DNA of 64,000 nucleotides from Ailurus styani (GCA_002007465.1 LNAC01000032.1:1-64000); one strand, 5' to 3'. Positions 1 through 12,419 are shown, numbered from the stretch's first letter. The notes: generated from the sequence alone by a model not told the origin. Numbers and translations are program-made.

Positions 1-60
1 TTCCTGGGACCTGATGATAATCGGTCTCCTACTCCTCCGCCATCTTGCCGCTCCTCCCAG
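1..60. other. Unassigned leader before the first L1
   Basis: This short stretch is richer in C and G than what follows and contains 'ccgccatcttg', a wording often seen in the 5' UTR of carnivore L1 elements. It joins directly to ORF2 sequence at about position 61. It may therefore be the 5' part of an internally deleted or rearranged L1, or unrelated flank. The window starts here, so the upstream context is missing. Confidence 0.3.
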
Positions 61-585
61 CATGCTTTCTTGATTAAAACTCTCCACAGTATAGGGATAC
101 AGGGAACATACCTCAATATCATAAAAGCCAAATACAAAAAGCCTAGCAAATATTGTTCTCAATGGGGAAAAACTGAGAACTTTTCCGCTAAGGTGAGGAA
201 CACAACAGGAATGTCCACTCTCACCGCTGTTGTTCAACATACTACTAAAAGTCCTAGCCTCAACAGCTGGACAACAAAAAGAAATAAAAGCCCTCCCAAT
301 TGGCAAAGAAGTGAAACTCTCACTCTCCACAGATGATGGATACTCTATGTGGAAAACCCAAAAGACTCCATCCCAAAAATTACTAGATTTCATACAGAAA
401 TTGGAAGAATATAAAATCAATGCACAGAAATCAGTTGCATTTCTATATACTAACAATGAGACAGAAGGAAGAGAAATTACGGAATAATTCCCATTTACAA
501 TGGCACCAAAACCTGTAAGATAAGTAGGCATAAACCTAAACAAAGAGGCAAAATATCTGTACTCGGAAAACTATAGAACATTTAT

Positions 586-598
586 GAAAGAAATTTAG
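586..598 (+). repeat. Target-site duplication, left copy (U2 fragment)
   Basis: The 13 bases 'gaaagaaatttag' are repeated without mismatch at 631-643. The copy derives from the L1 ORF2 sequence into which the U2 fragment was inserted. Confidence 0.92.
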
Positions 599-630
599 AT
601 CACTTCTCAGCCTTTTGGCTAAGATCAAGT
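599..630 (+). pseudogene. 3'-truncated U2 snRNA retrocopy (first ~32 nt)
   Basis: The insert matches the first 32 to 33 nucleotides of U2 snRNA, starting exactly at nucleotide 1 ('atcacttctcagcc...'). It differs from the canonical 5' end at two sites, positions 4 and 11, and both are G-to-A changes at CpG, as expected of methylation decay. The rest of U2 is missing and there is no A tail. A 13-base direct repeat of the surrounding L1 sequence flanks it on both sides, so it was inserted by target-primed reverse transcription after the L1 arrived. This is the known class of 3'-truncated, tail-less snRNA pseudogene. It has no promoter and is far too short to function in splicing. Confidence 0.9.
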
Positions 631-643
631 GAAAGAAATTTAG
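631..643 (+). repeat. Target-site duplication, right copy (U2 fragment)
   Basis: Perfect repeat of 586-598. L1 ORF2 sequence resumes uninterrupted right after it ('gaagacacaaagaaatgg'), showing that the U2 piece plus one repeat copy is the entire insertion. The first G could equally be U2 nucleotide 33. Confidence 0.92.
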
Positions 644-3124
644 GAAGACACAAAGAAATGGAAAAATCTCCCATGCTCATGGATTGGAAGAACAAATATT
701 GTTAAAATGTCTATGCTACCCAGAGCAATCTACATATTCAATGCAGTGCCTATCAAAATACTATCAACATTTTTCACAGAGCTGGAGCAAATAGCCCTAA
801 AATTTGTATGGAACCAGGAAAGACCCTGAATAACCAGAGAAATGTTGAAAAAGAAAACCAAAGCTGGTGACATCACAATGCCAGATTTCAAGCTATATTA
901 CAAAGCTATAATCATCAAGACTGTATGGTGCCAGCACAAAAACAGACACATAGATCAATGGAACAAAACTGAGAACCCAGAAATGGACCTTAAACTCTAT
1001 GGTTAGCTAATCTCTGACAAATCAGGAAAGAATACCCAATGGAAAAAAAACAGTCTCTTCAACAAATGGTGTTGGGAAAATTGTACAGCCACATGAGGAA
1101 GACTAAAACTGGACTTTTTTTATACCATACACAAAAATAGACTCAAAGTGGATGAAAGACCTAAATGTGAGATAGGAATTCATCAAAATCCTAGAGGAGA
1201 ACAAAGGCAGGAACTTCTTTGACCTTGTTTGTAGCAATTTCTTGTTAGACACATCTCCAAAGGAAAGGGAAACAAAAGCAAAAATGAACTATTGGGACTT
1301 CGTCAAGATAAAAAGCTTTAGCACAGCAAAGGAAATAGCTAACAAAACCAAAAGACAACTGACAGAATGGAAGAAGATATTTGCAAATGTCTTATCAGAT
1401 AAAAGGCTAGTATCCAATATCTATAAAGAACTTATCAAACTCAACACCCCAAAAACAAATAACCAAGAAATGGGCAGAAGACATAAACAGACATTTCTCC
1501 AAAGGAGACATACAAATGGCCAACAGACATATGAAAAAATGCTCAACATCCCTCAGCATCAGGGAGAATACAAATCAACAAGTGAGAATAAAATCAACAA
1601 GTCAGGAAACAACAAACATTGGCAAGGATGCAGAGAAGGGAACCGTCTTACACTGTTGGTAGGATTGTTAACTTGTTTAGCTGCTCTGGAAAACAATACA
1701 GAGCTTCCTTGAAAAGTTAAAAATAGAGCTACCCTATGACCCAGCAATTTCACTACTAGACATTTATCCAAAAGATACCAATATTATAATAAGGGGCACC
1801 TGCACCCTGATGTTTATAGCACAATGTCCACAATAGCCAAATTGGAGAAAAAGCCCAGAAGTCCATCAGCAGATGAATGGATAAAGAAGAGGTGGTATGT
1901 ATATACAATGGAATATTACTCAGCCATAAAAATGATGAAATCTTACCCTTTGCAATGATATGGATGGAACTAGAGGGTATTTTGCTAAACAAAAAAGTCA
2001 ATCAGAGAAAGACAATTATTGTATAGTTCCATTCATATGTGGAATTTAAAAAGCAAAACAGAGGATCATAGGGAAAGGGAGGGAAAAATAAGACAAAATC
2101 AGAAATGGAGACAAGCCAAAAGAGATTCTTAATGATAGGAAACAAACTGAGGGTTGCTGGTGGGGCAGTAGGTGCATTAAGGAGGGGAAGTGATGTAATG
2201 AGCACTAGGTGTTATATGCAATTGATGAATAACTAAACTCTACATCTGAAATTAATGATACATTATATGTTAATTAATTGAATTTAAATAAAATAAGACT
2301 AAAAAAACATTTTAGCCATTCTAATAGGAATGTGGTGGTATCTCACTGTTTTGTCTGTCTAATATTCTCAAAATAATTTGTCATTAGACAAGTTGTCATT
2401 AGACAAATGATATTGAGAATACTCTCATATTCTTATTTGCTGTCTTTATATCTTCTTTAGTGAAGCATCTGTTAAGATCTTTTGCACGTTTTTAATGGAG
2501 CTGGTTTTTTTATTGTCATGTTTTAAGGGTTCTTTTTACATTGTGGACACAAGTTCTTTATCTGGTACATGATTTGCAAATATTTTCTCCAAATCCATAA
2601 CTTGTATTTCATTCTCTTAACATTTTCTTTCTCAGAGAAAAAGTTTTCAATTAGAATAGTTCAGTTTCTTTTTTTAATTTCCTTTCATGGATCATGTTAT
2701 CTAAAAAGTTCACCAAACTGAAGAACTTGCATATTTTTTCTTATATCTTTTTCTAGGAGTTTTATAGCTTTGCACTTTACAGAGCATTCTATGTTCTATT
2801 TTGAACTAATGTTTGTGTGGGTTGTTCTGTGTCTAGGTCATTTTTTTGCACATGGACATCTAACTTCTCTGGCACCATTTGTTGGAAAGGCAATTCATTC
2901 TCCATTTAAATGCCTTTGTCAAAAATCAGTTGACTATTTTTGTCTATTCCTGAAATCATTATTTTGTTTCATTTATCTATGTGCCTCTTTTTTTCTCCAC
3001 TACCCAACTGGTCTTGGGTATTGTAATTTTATAGTAACTCTTGAATTTGCATACTATGAATATTCTAACTTTGTTTTACTTTTAGTTGGAAATTTTATGT
3101 CCTTTGCCTTTCCATATAAATTTT

Positions 3125-3321
3125 TTTAAAGATTTTATTTATTTATTTGACACACAGAGAGAGATTACAAGTAGGCAGAGAGGCAGGCAGAGAGATAGGG
3201 AGAGGAGGAAGCAGGCTCCCTGCTGAGCAGAGAGCCCGATGCAGGCCTCGATCCCACGACGCTGAGATCATGACCTGAGCCGAAAGCAGAGGCTTTGACC
3301 CACTGAGCCACCCAGGCGCCC
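3125..3321 (-). mobile_element. Can-SINE (tRNA-derived), antisense
   Basis: The plus strand shows the reversed element: T/A tail, 'gattacaagtaggcagag', then 'cactgagccacccaggcgcc', the complement of the tRNA-derived head. The 14-base target duplication 'tccatataaatttt' is at 3111-3124 and 3322-3335. It inserted into the old antisense L1. Confidence 0.93.
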
Positions 3322-3539
3322 TCCATATAAATTTTAGAATTGCTTTCTCAATATCTATAAAATAACTGGCTGAAATGTTGGTTGGGATTGTATTGAATCT
3401 ATGGCTCTAATTGAGAAGAATTGACATCTTTGACCCATCTAGTATTTAGTATTGTGTTTAATTTTCAAATATTTGGTGACGTTTTAATTATCTTTCTATT
3501 TATTATTTCTAGTTATTCCCACTGGTCTGAAGACATACT

Positions 3540-3574
3540 TTGTGTGTGTGTGTGTGTGTGTGTCTGTGTGTGTA
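3540..3574. repeat. (TG)n microsatellite
   Basis: About 17 TG units with one C interruption, inside the old L1 relic. Confidence 0.9.
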
Positions 3575-4422
3575 GTAATTTGTTAGTGCTTTATGGTACA
3601 GAATCCTGTCTACCTTTAAGAATGTTCTATATGAGCTTAAGAAGAATGCATATTCTACAATTGTTTGATAGTTTACTCTTTACTACCAATTATTTCAAGT
3701 TGGCTGATAGTGCTGTTAAGGTCATATATATGCTTACTGATTTTTGTCTACTTGATATATCAATTATAGCAAAGGGGGTATTAAAGTCTCCAACTATTGT
3801 AATGGCTTTGCCTATTTTTTTCTGGAAGTTTTATCAGTTTTTCCTCACGTATATTAGGTTCTGTTATTATGTCATAGAAGTTTAGGAATGTTATGTCTTC
3901 TTGCAAAATTGATACTTTAATCATTATGTAATGTCCCTCTTTATCACTAAAATTATTCCTTGTTCTGAACTCTGCTTTTCTGAAACTGATGTAGTTATTC
4001 TAGTTTTCTTTTGTTTAGTGTCAGCATGTTGTATCTTTCCCCATCCTTTACTTTTAACCAATTTGGGTGCTTATATTTAAAGTTTCCTTTAAATATAAGG
4101 AATTTCTATAGTTGGATCTCTATAGTTGTGTCTTTTTTTATTATTCTCTATAACAGTCTTGTCATTTATTTGGTATATTTGGACTATTAGCATTTGAAGT
4201 AATTGTTGATTTAGTTGGATTAATCCCTCTAATCTTCATAACTGTATTTTGTTTATTACAGTTATTCTTTGTTTCTTTTTTCCTCTCTTTCTTCCTTCTC
4301 TGATTTTAATTGAAAATTTTATGTGACTCTTTTTTCCTTTTTTAACGTATTATTTATACTTCTTTTAATTTTTTTTAACTGTTACCCCAGTGTTTATAAT
4401 ATTCACCTTAAAATAATCTAAG

Positions 4423-4600
4423 TTAAGTTAAGGCACTTAAGTAACTGCCTTTGACTCAGGTCATGATCTCAGGGTCCTAAGATGGAACCCCACATTGGGC
4501 TCCCTGCTCAGTGGGAGTCTGCATCTACATCTCTCTCTGACCCTCGCCCCTGCATGATTTCTCTCTCAGATTAATTAATTAATTAATTAATTAATTAAAA
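4423..4600 (+). mobile_element. Degraded Can-SINE, sense
   Basis: The core 'ctcaggtcatgatctcaggg' and the CT-rich body are recognisable, but the tRNA head is eroded. The tail has become a (TTAA)n run at about 4570-4597. An imperfect duplication ('aaataatctaag' at 4411-4422 against 'aattactctaag' at 4601-4612) marks the insertion into the old L1. It is older than the other SINEs near it. Confidence 0.8.
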
Positions 4601-6425
4601 AATTACTCTAAGTCCACCATCAAATACCACTATAACACTTCATATATAACGCAGGTACCTTAAAACCAAGTATTCCCAATTCCTCTCTCCCATCCCTTGT
4701 CACATTGCTGCAATGCATTACACGTAAGCATAATCTATAATCATCCATTACATTGGCATGTTGAACTTTAAACAAATAGTTACACTTTAGATCAACTAAT
4801 AATAATGAAAATATTTTCATTCATTCATTCCTCTTCTAGTGATCTTCTTTCTTTATGTAGATCAGATACCTGATGTGTCATTTTTCTTCTTTCTGAAAAA
4901 CTTGTTTTAACATTTTTTGTAAGGCCTGACTTCTGACAAGGAATTTCCTCAATTTTTGTTTGTGTGAAAGATTTTGGTTTTGTTTCTCTTGCACTTTTGA
5001 CAGATAATTTCACTGTTTGTAGCATTCTAAGTCTGTGGGGTTTTTTTTTCCATTAATTTTGGAAAGTCCTCACCCCTTATTAATTCAATATTCTGCTCCA
5101 TTCTCTCTTCTACTAGTACTCAAATTGCTCATAACTTATATCTTTAGAAATTGTCCCAGAGTTTTTGAATATTCTCTTCGATGTTGTTTTATTCTTTGCA
5201 TTTCAATTTGAGTAGTTTCCATTGGCCTATATTTAAATTCACTGATTCTTTTCTCAGCTATGTCCAGTCTACTGGCAAGACCATCTAAAGCATTCTTGCA
5301 TGTTGTCTACTTTTTTAGTAACTAGTCTTAATATGTTAATTACAGTTATTTTAAGTCTCTCTCATAATTTTAACATCTGTATCATCCCTGAGACTGGTTC
5401 TGATGTTTGTCTCTTCAGAGTGTGTTTTATTTTGTTTTGTTCATGCTTTTGGCATACTTTGTAGTTTTCTGCTTTGTTTGCTTATTTGTGTGTTTGTTTG
5501 TTTTTGAAAACCAAACAAGCAAATAAATCTTTGCTGTGAGAATATGGTAATCTGGTTAGGAGCTGAGTTGTATTTTATGTTTTCTACTACAGCTACGGAT
5601 GCTTCATATTCCTGGTGTGTCCTTATTCTGTCTCCCTTGTCGACTTCAAGTTTCCTATGGACTTGCCTCTGAGATTGTCTCTATCTGGCAGATCTTTTAG
5701 CTATAATCACTATTATTATGTTTACAGCCTTCTTGGTATAGTGGTAGGCTTGGAGAATGGGGAGAGGTCTTAATCTTCCAAATAATTTTCAGCTTTTAAT
5801 AGGTCCATGCTTCTGGCTGGAACCTTCCTACGTGTTTCTGACTCTCCTACACAGAGCACCACCAACAGCTTCTTTGGTTTTAGTGTCCCCAGTCTGTTTC
5901 CTTGAAGCCCTTTTCCCTCTGACTCTACTTCTGATCACCCCCCTTCGGTGAGACAGGAAAGCTGGAGGGGGCTAAATGGAAAGGAATTCCCTTTCCTCAG
6001 CTAGAATAAGGTCTTAGTATGGACCTCTGGTGACATTTTCTCCACTGAACTGTAGATCTTTGTAATAGAGAAGCCCTGAGTGTTTTTCACAATGGCTATT
6101 CTTCCCTTCCCCCATCAGAGTAATGGGGGAGTTTGGGATATTCACTGTGAGAACCTGGAATCTCTTCCACAGCTTTTAGAGAGAAGGTCCACAAGAGCTG
6201 GGGCTGCTCCCAAGGACTGTTGGCTTCCAGGAGTTTCTCAGTCTAGGGCCCAAGAATAGAGCTAATTAATCGTTTTTCTTAAATTCTTACGAGTTGAAAC
6301 TGCCTACCCAGAAGATACTTCCTCTCCATTTCCCACCCCCAAAAGTGACCTCTTACTTAGAGAAGATACCTATTATCCTCTGCCACTCATCATCAATCTT
6401 CATCCAACATTCCAAAAAGTGTTTT

Positions 6426-6605
6426 GTTTTTTTTTTAAAGATTTTATTTATTTATTTGAGAGAGAGCATGAGAGGGGAGAATGTCAGAGAGAGAAGCAGA
6501 CTCCCCATGGAGCTGGGAGCCTGATGTGGGACTCGATCCTGGGACTCCAGGATCATGACTTGAGCCGAAGGCAGTCACTTAACCAACTGAGCCACCCAGG
6601 CGCCC
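6426..6605 (-). mobile_element. Can-SINE, antisense
   Basis: Reversed tRNA-derived SINE with 'gagagagagcatgagagg' body wording, an older subfamily than the 'attacaagtaggcagag' copies. The perfect 14-base target duplication 'ccaaaaagtgtttt' lies at 6412-6425 and 6606-6619. Confidence 0.93.
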
Positions 6606-7124
6606 CCAAAAAGTGTTTTTAAAAACTGTTCCTAAACTCACTATACTAGAGAATCAGCTACACTAGAGAATTAAACTAAAAACTACAAAAGATCTATGAA
6701 GCATATGACTGTGCCTGTCACAAAGATGGAAATAATAAAGATCCCAGTCCCTCTTTCTCTCCTTCCAAAAGTGCCCACAAGCCTGCTCTGTTAGTTTACC
6801 TCCATCCAAAACTTAGCGTAAATGGGAACCCTGCCCAACAGCCTCCCATCTCCCCAAAACTGATCACTGAAAAGGAAAAAGAAAAAACAGGACTCAGAAA
6901 GGAAATTTCTTACTCCAAATAAATAAAATTTCATAAAAATGCCCCTGATAGCTTCCTCAAGTGACTAAACTACTTCCATGCAAGGGTGTACAAAGATGTT
7001 TGTAATTTTAAGGCACTCAGGAGCTGAGGGAGCTGAGATGTTCCCCTGGTGAATGTGTAGTCTCTCTCTTCTCCTTGTATGTAGAATATTTATAGGGAAG
7101 ACAGTGCCTTACTTAAAAAAAAAT

Positions 7125-7320
7125 TTTTTTAAAGATTTTATTTATTCATTTGACACAGAGAGAGAGATTACAAGTAGGCAGAGAGGCAGGCAGAGAGAGA
7201 GAGGAAGAAGCAGGCTCCCTGCCGATCAGAGAGCCCGATGTGGGCCTCGATCCCAGGACCCTGGGATCATGACCTGAGCTGAAGGCAGCGGCTTTAACCC
7301 ACTGAGCCACCCAGGCGCCC
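7125..7320 (-). mobile_element. Can-SINE, antisense
   Basis: Reversed SINE of the 'gattacaagtaggcagag' subfamily. The flanks share 'ttacttaaaa', followed by A and T runs of unequal length (from 7109 and from 7322), as a target duplication. Confidence 0.92.
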
Positions 7321-7874
7321 ATTACTTAAAATTTTTGAATCATCGGTTTTATTTCCAAAATTACATATAAGATATATATATTATACATCCTCTTTACATA
7401 AATGCTAGTATACTCTTCATACTGTTCTGAGCTTTGTTTTTTTTTATACTATCACTGTATCATAGAGATTTTTCCACAGCATTATATATATGTCTGTGTT
7501 ATTATGTGGGAGTGCGGTATTACAGTGTTCATTTGTAACATGACTGGTCTAATTTGTCCCCTACAAATGGACATTTAGGTGATTTCTTATACTTTTGCTA
7601 TGGTAATTATTGCTGAAGAATATGCAAATATGGCATGTGAAAATGTCTGTACGACAATTGCTAAAGGTCAAATTCTCATTTACGTTTATCCAGTCTTCAC
7701 CCTTTGTTTGATTGGAAGCATCAGAGCTACAGAAGAAAAAAAAAAAACTTGCTTTTAGAAAAACCCAACTATTATCATCATTAAAGAAGCCTTGTCATTC
7801 TAGAACACAAGAAAGCCCTCATATGCTGAACAGCATTCAAAATTAAATTATATACATAAAAAATTGGTCTTTTA

Positions 7875-8069
7875 TTTATTTTTTAAGATTTTGTTTATTT
7901 TTTTGACAGAGAGAGAGAGAGATTACAAGTAGAGAGGCAGGCAGAGAGAAGAGGAAGCAAGCTCCCTGCTGAGCAGGGAGCCCAATGCGGGGCTTGATCC
8001 CAGAACCCTGAGATCATGACCTGAGTCAAAAGCAGAGGCTTTAACCCACTGAGCTACCCAGGCAGCCCA
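7875..8069 (-). mobile_element. Can-SINE, antisense
   Basis: Reversed SINE with tail T run at its left end and 'cactgagctacccaggcagcc' at its right end, several substitutions from the consensus. The flanks 'aaattggtctttta' (7861-7874) and 'aaatcggtctcata' (from 8072) are a decayed target duplication. Confidence 0.9.
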
Positions 8070-8099
8070 GCAAATCGGTCTCATAAAATAAAAATTGAT

Positions 8100-10225
8100 T
8101 TTTGAAATCGTGCTTGATTTTTTTGGGTCACAGTTTTAAAATTAAAGTAAATTTTAATTATTTATTGTTTGATTCGCTAATGTTATAAATCCTCTACTTA
8201 AAACTTTTCAAATAGATTGTATTTTATATGTGTTGGCTTTCTAAAGCTTCTTCCATCAACATTTGTCAGTGTCCTATCATTCTGATACCTATATTAAATT
8301 GTTCCTTTGGTTTACATGAAGATGGCATGGTCATCCAGAAAATTTACCTCAGGAAGTTGTAAAACACTGATCATGTTTCAGTCATTAGGAATTCCAAATT
8401 GAAAATTAATCTTCCTCAGACTTTTAAGAAGTTCCTTCTATCATGGAAATAAATTTGAAATCAACCTTTTATTCATGTCCACCTGCCATCTTTATAAAAG
8501 TCAAAACCATATGTGCTTAGTCTTTGAAGTACAATTTTGTCCTCTAATGATATCCTTCATATAACAGCATTATTCCACTAGCTCTAACTTCCTGTTGCCC
8601 AACTAGAGCCAAATTCAGCAGAAGAATGACAAATGTATGTGCAGATGGGTGATGCCTGGATAACAAATGACCACAGCCTATGAACACGAAAAATGTCAAC
8701 AGAAATTGCCCAGATAAAATGGCACGCAAAATGAGCCAATATAGGCTGAATATTTAGAAAAATTTCTGGTTTGAATTACAAAATCAATTTTTCTTAGATG
8801 AAATGTTTCTTGGAACAAAGGATCTATTGTTTATTTGTTTAAAATATATGTCATAGCCTTTTACAAAGTAATTGTGATTAATGTGTACAGATTCACTTAT
8901 TTTGTATAGTAAATGAAACTTCATTTTTATAAGTAAAATACAGGCTTCTCTGTATTATCTATCTTTTAGCCGAACAAATACAAATTCTAATTCTCCAATC
9001 ATGAAGTTTTTGCCATCATATTATTGCTAAAAACTTTGTGTTAAGTGAATTTTTATCTCATCTTAGCTCATAGATATCAAAAGTAGAAAGCTTTTACTCT
9101 ACTAATATCAGATAATGGAATATTTGACACACACAGTAGAGTCTTACAGAGCACAAGATGGGCTCCGGTCTTCAGTAAAAGAAAAAGTTTTTAAAAAAAC
9201 TTGGTCAAATAAAAAGAAGGCTATTTTGAGGGATAAATGATAAAGCTCTTGGATAGTTAAATGAAAAAAACAGATGGAAAAGAAAATCAAAAGGAGAGCT
9301 GTTCCATTTTTCAATCACACATCACAAAGGTAAGCCCAGAATGTTTTAAAGCCTATCAGTTATGGTGCCTCATTTTCTGCATACCAACCATTATAATTTT
9401 GTCATTCCTGAATCCTGGAAGCATTTTTGAAAGACTGAAATGTGCAATTTTCTTGTGTGTTCATTATTCACAGTGTGTCCAAAATATTGCATCTGTCCTT
9501 ATAGCAAAGTTTCATGTATAAAATATGCTTTTGACCAACTCCACCAAATATTCTTTGGGTTCAAAAGTTCTTAAACAGCCAGATTCTGTAAAAAAATTCC
9601 CTCCTGAAAATTATTGAAAAATCTATGTAATAAGCCTCAAGTGGAAAGAGTCTGGTCTAAAGCTCAGCCAGAGTGCCAAAGTGCATTGATGTTGCACAGA
9701 TAGGTAAAATTTCTGGCCAAGGAGCTGCAAAGGGGCAGTATCTGGAATAGATGGACCCTGGGCCAGCAGCTTCCACCCAGCAACAAGATCCATCATTTAG
9801 GTCTCCTTGACAGGACTTTCAGGAGAACCAAGTATGATGGTGTAACACTCTCTTATGCCAGAAGGCAGAATGGAGAGTCACATTCACACTTGCTGCTCCA
9901 CTGCATTATACAGAGCATGCCCACCAACATGGTCTTCCATGATGACATCTACTTTCAGCAGTCCGAGCAAGATGTGCCCCTGTGGAGCTGATGGAGAAAT
10001 TTGTATTTCTGGCCTTTAATGAGAGCAGTCTGAAGTCCAAAGAACAGCTGGCTGGAGTGGGGAGTGGGGAGTGATGGAGAGGCTGAGCAAGAATCACAGG
10101 AAGCTCCATGTAAAATTTATCAATATTTTTATGGTTGTCAAACAAGAACACTTTTCTAAAAAGACACAGGGATTCTGCAAATTAGAATTTCATCACATGG
10201 CATGAGTATGTAGACTAGATTCAAA
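8100..10225. other. Unique AT-rich sequence, no gene seen
   Basis: No repeat family or coding pattern is convincing here. A slightly more GC-rich piece at about 9660-10100 has no open frame that I could relate to a protein. Open stretches are at most 86 codons (9261-9521) and lack coding-like composition. Confidence 0.6.
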
Positions 10226-10229
10226 ATTA

Positions 10230-11235
10230 ATTCAAATTTTAAAATCTTCAACATTATAATTAAAAAATATAAATTACAACCATAGTGAGGTATTACTTAC
10301 TGCACATTCACCAAAACAGCTAAAATTTTTAAAGACCAATAATATCAAGTGTTGGTAAGGATATGGAGCAACTTGATCTCTTCTTCATGCTGGTGGGAAT
10401 GTGAAATGGTACAGCCACTATGGAAGACTGTTTAATAGCTTTCTAAAGAGTTAAATCTATACCTATCATATAGCCAGATATTCTAGTATTAGGTATCTAT
10501 CTACTCAAGAGAAATGGAAACATATATCCACACAAAGACTTATACCCAGGGACACCTGGGTGGCTCAGTCAGTTAAGCATCCAACTCTTGATTCTGGCTC
10601 AGGTCATGACATCAGCATCATGAGATTAAGCTCACATGGAGCTCTGTGCTGGGCGTGGAACTTGCTTAAGATTTTCTCCCTCTCCCTCTCCCTCTGCTTC
10701 TCCTCCCCATCTCTGCACTCTCTCTGTGTTCCTCAAAAAAAAAAACCAAAACAAAACAAAACAAAAACTCTTACACAGATGTTCATAACAGCTTCAATCG
10801 GAACAGCCCCAAAGTAGAGGCAAACCAAAAGTTGCTGAAAGGGGAATATATTTTTTAAAAATGTATAATACAATAAAAAACTACTCCGTGGTAAAAATGG
10901 AATAAACTATTGAAAAATGCAACAACATGAATGAATTTCAAAACAATACATTGAATGAAAGATCCAGACCAAAATAATAATACATTCAATAGGATTTCAT
11001 TGATATAAAATGCAAATTAGTCTGTAGTGACAAAATGTAGATCAGTAGTTGTCTCTGTCCTGGAGCAAAGGAAGAGATGAACTGAAAAGGGGTCTTTGAA
11101 GATGGTAGAAATATGCCATATCTTGACCATGGGGAGGTCCATCGGTATGTACAACTGTCAAAACTCATAAAATGTTATAGTTGAAACTGATGCAATTAAT
11201 ATACATGTTATTCTTCAATAATTATTAGAAAAAAT
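10230..11235 (+). mobile_element. Old LINE-1 3' end, sense
   Basis: The order of wording matches an L1 C-terminal ORF2 and 3' UTR: 'gtgttggtaaggatatggag' (10350-10369), then 'ctatggaagactg', then the 3' UTR with 'aaaatgttatagttgaaact' near 11170 and an A-rich end. It is strongly diverged and a SINE splits it at 10550-10764. Confidence 0.75.
10550..10764 (+). mobile_element. Can-SINE, sense
   Basis: Head 'gacacctgggtggctcag', CT-rich body and an A-rich tail grown into (AAAAC)n. The flanks 'aaagacttatacccag' and 'aaaaactcttacacag' are a decayed duplication. It inserted into the old L1 3' end. Confidence 0.9.
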
Positions 11236-11239
11236 CATA

Positions 11240-12415
11240 TTACAAAAAATTTTTAACTTCGTGAATAAAATTAACATGTTTGCTTATATATGGTATAAAT
11301 TGTTATACATTTTAATATGTATAATTACTTAATTTTTTATTCTATTCTTTTTGGGAAAATACATATTCTATAGTTACTACTAGGAATTTGGAGATCACAT
11401 AAAACATCTCTAGTCAAAATTATAATCATCTCAAACATAAAGCCCAATATAAAACAATTAGGTAGATGAGAATTCTTATTTCTCATTTTAAAATTTGAAA
11501 ATATTTTACTTGAATGTAGAGTACAAGTTCAATATTTTTATGTCTGTTAATATTTGTATTTCTCTTTAAATTATATAATAAAAAGAAAACATTTCTTTTC
11601 AATAAACCTTTTAGAAATATCCTAAGTTACCTCCTTTATAATTCTCATTTCCTATATGTGCCATGAGGGGATAACATTGTGATGCTCCCCTGCCCCAGTC
11701 TGGCAAATCAATCAGATACTACAGACCTGCCCTAATGTTCCAGCAGCTTGGAAAAGGAGTATAAATGGAATGGAGCCCATGTCCTCTATGTCTCAACATT
11801 TAAAAGTTATAAGTCACGCTAACAACCTATGATGTATCTTCCTCTGGTGACAGATAAACTTTTAAACAAAATGAAAAATCGGTGTAAAGCTATGGCTTTT
11901 TATATAACTGAAAGTCACAAATATATCAGTGATGACTGAATTGTTATTACATATGTTTGGGATTTCTGTTGATGAGCAAGTGATGTCAATATAGTATAAA
12001 AATAAAATCATATTCAGCTTATGAATTATTATACTTATTTAATAACATTTATTTTTGCTTCATTTCAGCAACATCTTTATTTTGTTATAATTAAGATTTT
12101 TACTCAGTTTTTGTTCTATAGGTTATAATGATCCAAAGGATTTAAGTACATAATGTAAAATGATTTAATGCATATGAAAGCTTAATATATTTGTATTTAA
12201 AATGTAAATTAAAATTAATTTAAAAACTAAAAAATAATGTTTATTTTTTTGTTTATGTTTTTAAAAGCAAAATGTGAGCATTGAAAATTGCTTTTATTTT
12301 TATAAAGTAATAACATAAGCATTAAAGAATAATCATTTAGTTTTCACTTACTTATCTATTAAAGGTTTTTGGTATTTAATACTTATATATTTTGCCTGTT
12401 AATTTATAGAATCTT
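11240..12415. other. Very AT-rich unique sequence
   Basis: No feature is recognised. It is unusually poor in G and C, with a short GC-richer island at about 11655-11780 that has no coding pattern. Confidence 0.6.
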
Positions 12416-12419
12416 TTGT

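Larger units (their letters stand above)
61..2308 (+). mobile_element. LINE-1 (carnivore L1), 3' part of ORF2 plus 3' UTR
   Basis: The sequence follows the carnivore L1 consensus from the reverse-transcriptase part of ORF2 to the 3' end. It enters at the region before the RT catalytic F-A-D-D box, which reads S-T-D-D here (near 325-340, frame of 230-487), and continues through the C-terminal ORF2 segment (longest open piece 1242-1712, 156 codons). It then passes the typical 3' UTR wording 'aaacaaactgagggttgctgg' (about 2138-2162) and ends in an A-rich tail near 2280-2308. Stops and frameshifts break ORF2 throughout, so it is a dead 5'-truncated copy. It is much less diverged than the minus-strand L1 that follows. 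A 32-base U2 fragment is inserted at 599-630. The element's own 5' target duplication is not visible. Confidence 0.9.
2309..6250 (-). mobile_element. Old LINE-1 (L1M type), long antisense copy
   Basis: Read on the plus strand, this is the reverse complement of an ancient L1, from the late part of ORF2 (2309-3480) through the middle of ORF2 (3500-4800, for example 'aaagtctccaactattg' at 3784) to sequence upstream of ORF2 (4800 to about 6250). It is heavily mutated, with many small indels. Can-SINEs interrupt it at 3125-3321 and 4423-4600, and a (TG)n tract at 3540-3574. The 5' limit is uncertain: the match is clear to about 5500 and plausible to about 6250 through 'ggcttggagaatgggg' (about 5747). 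Its 3' end was probably separated by insertion of the younger L1 at 61-2308. No frame is intact. Confidence 0.75.

Noticed and set aside
1242..1712. 156-codon open frame
   Set aside because: It is the C-terminal part of L1 ORF2 inside the plus-strand L1; upstream frames are broken, so it is not a gene.
3421..3885. 154-codon open frame
   Set aside because: It lies on the non-coding strand of the old antisense L1 and spans a (TG)n tract.
9660..10150. GC-richer piece that might be a processed pseudogene
   Set aside because: All frames are short and no frame-shifted reading gave a consistent protein.
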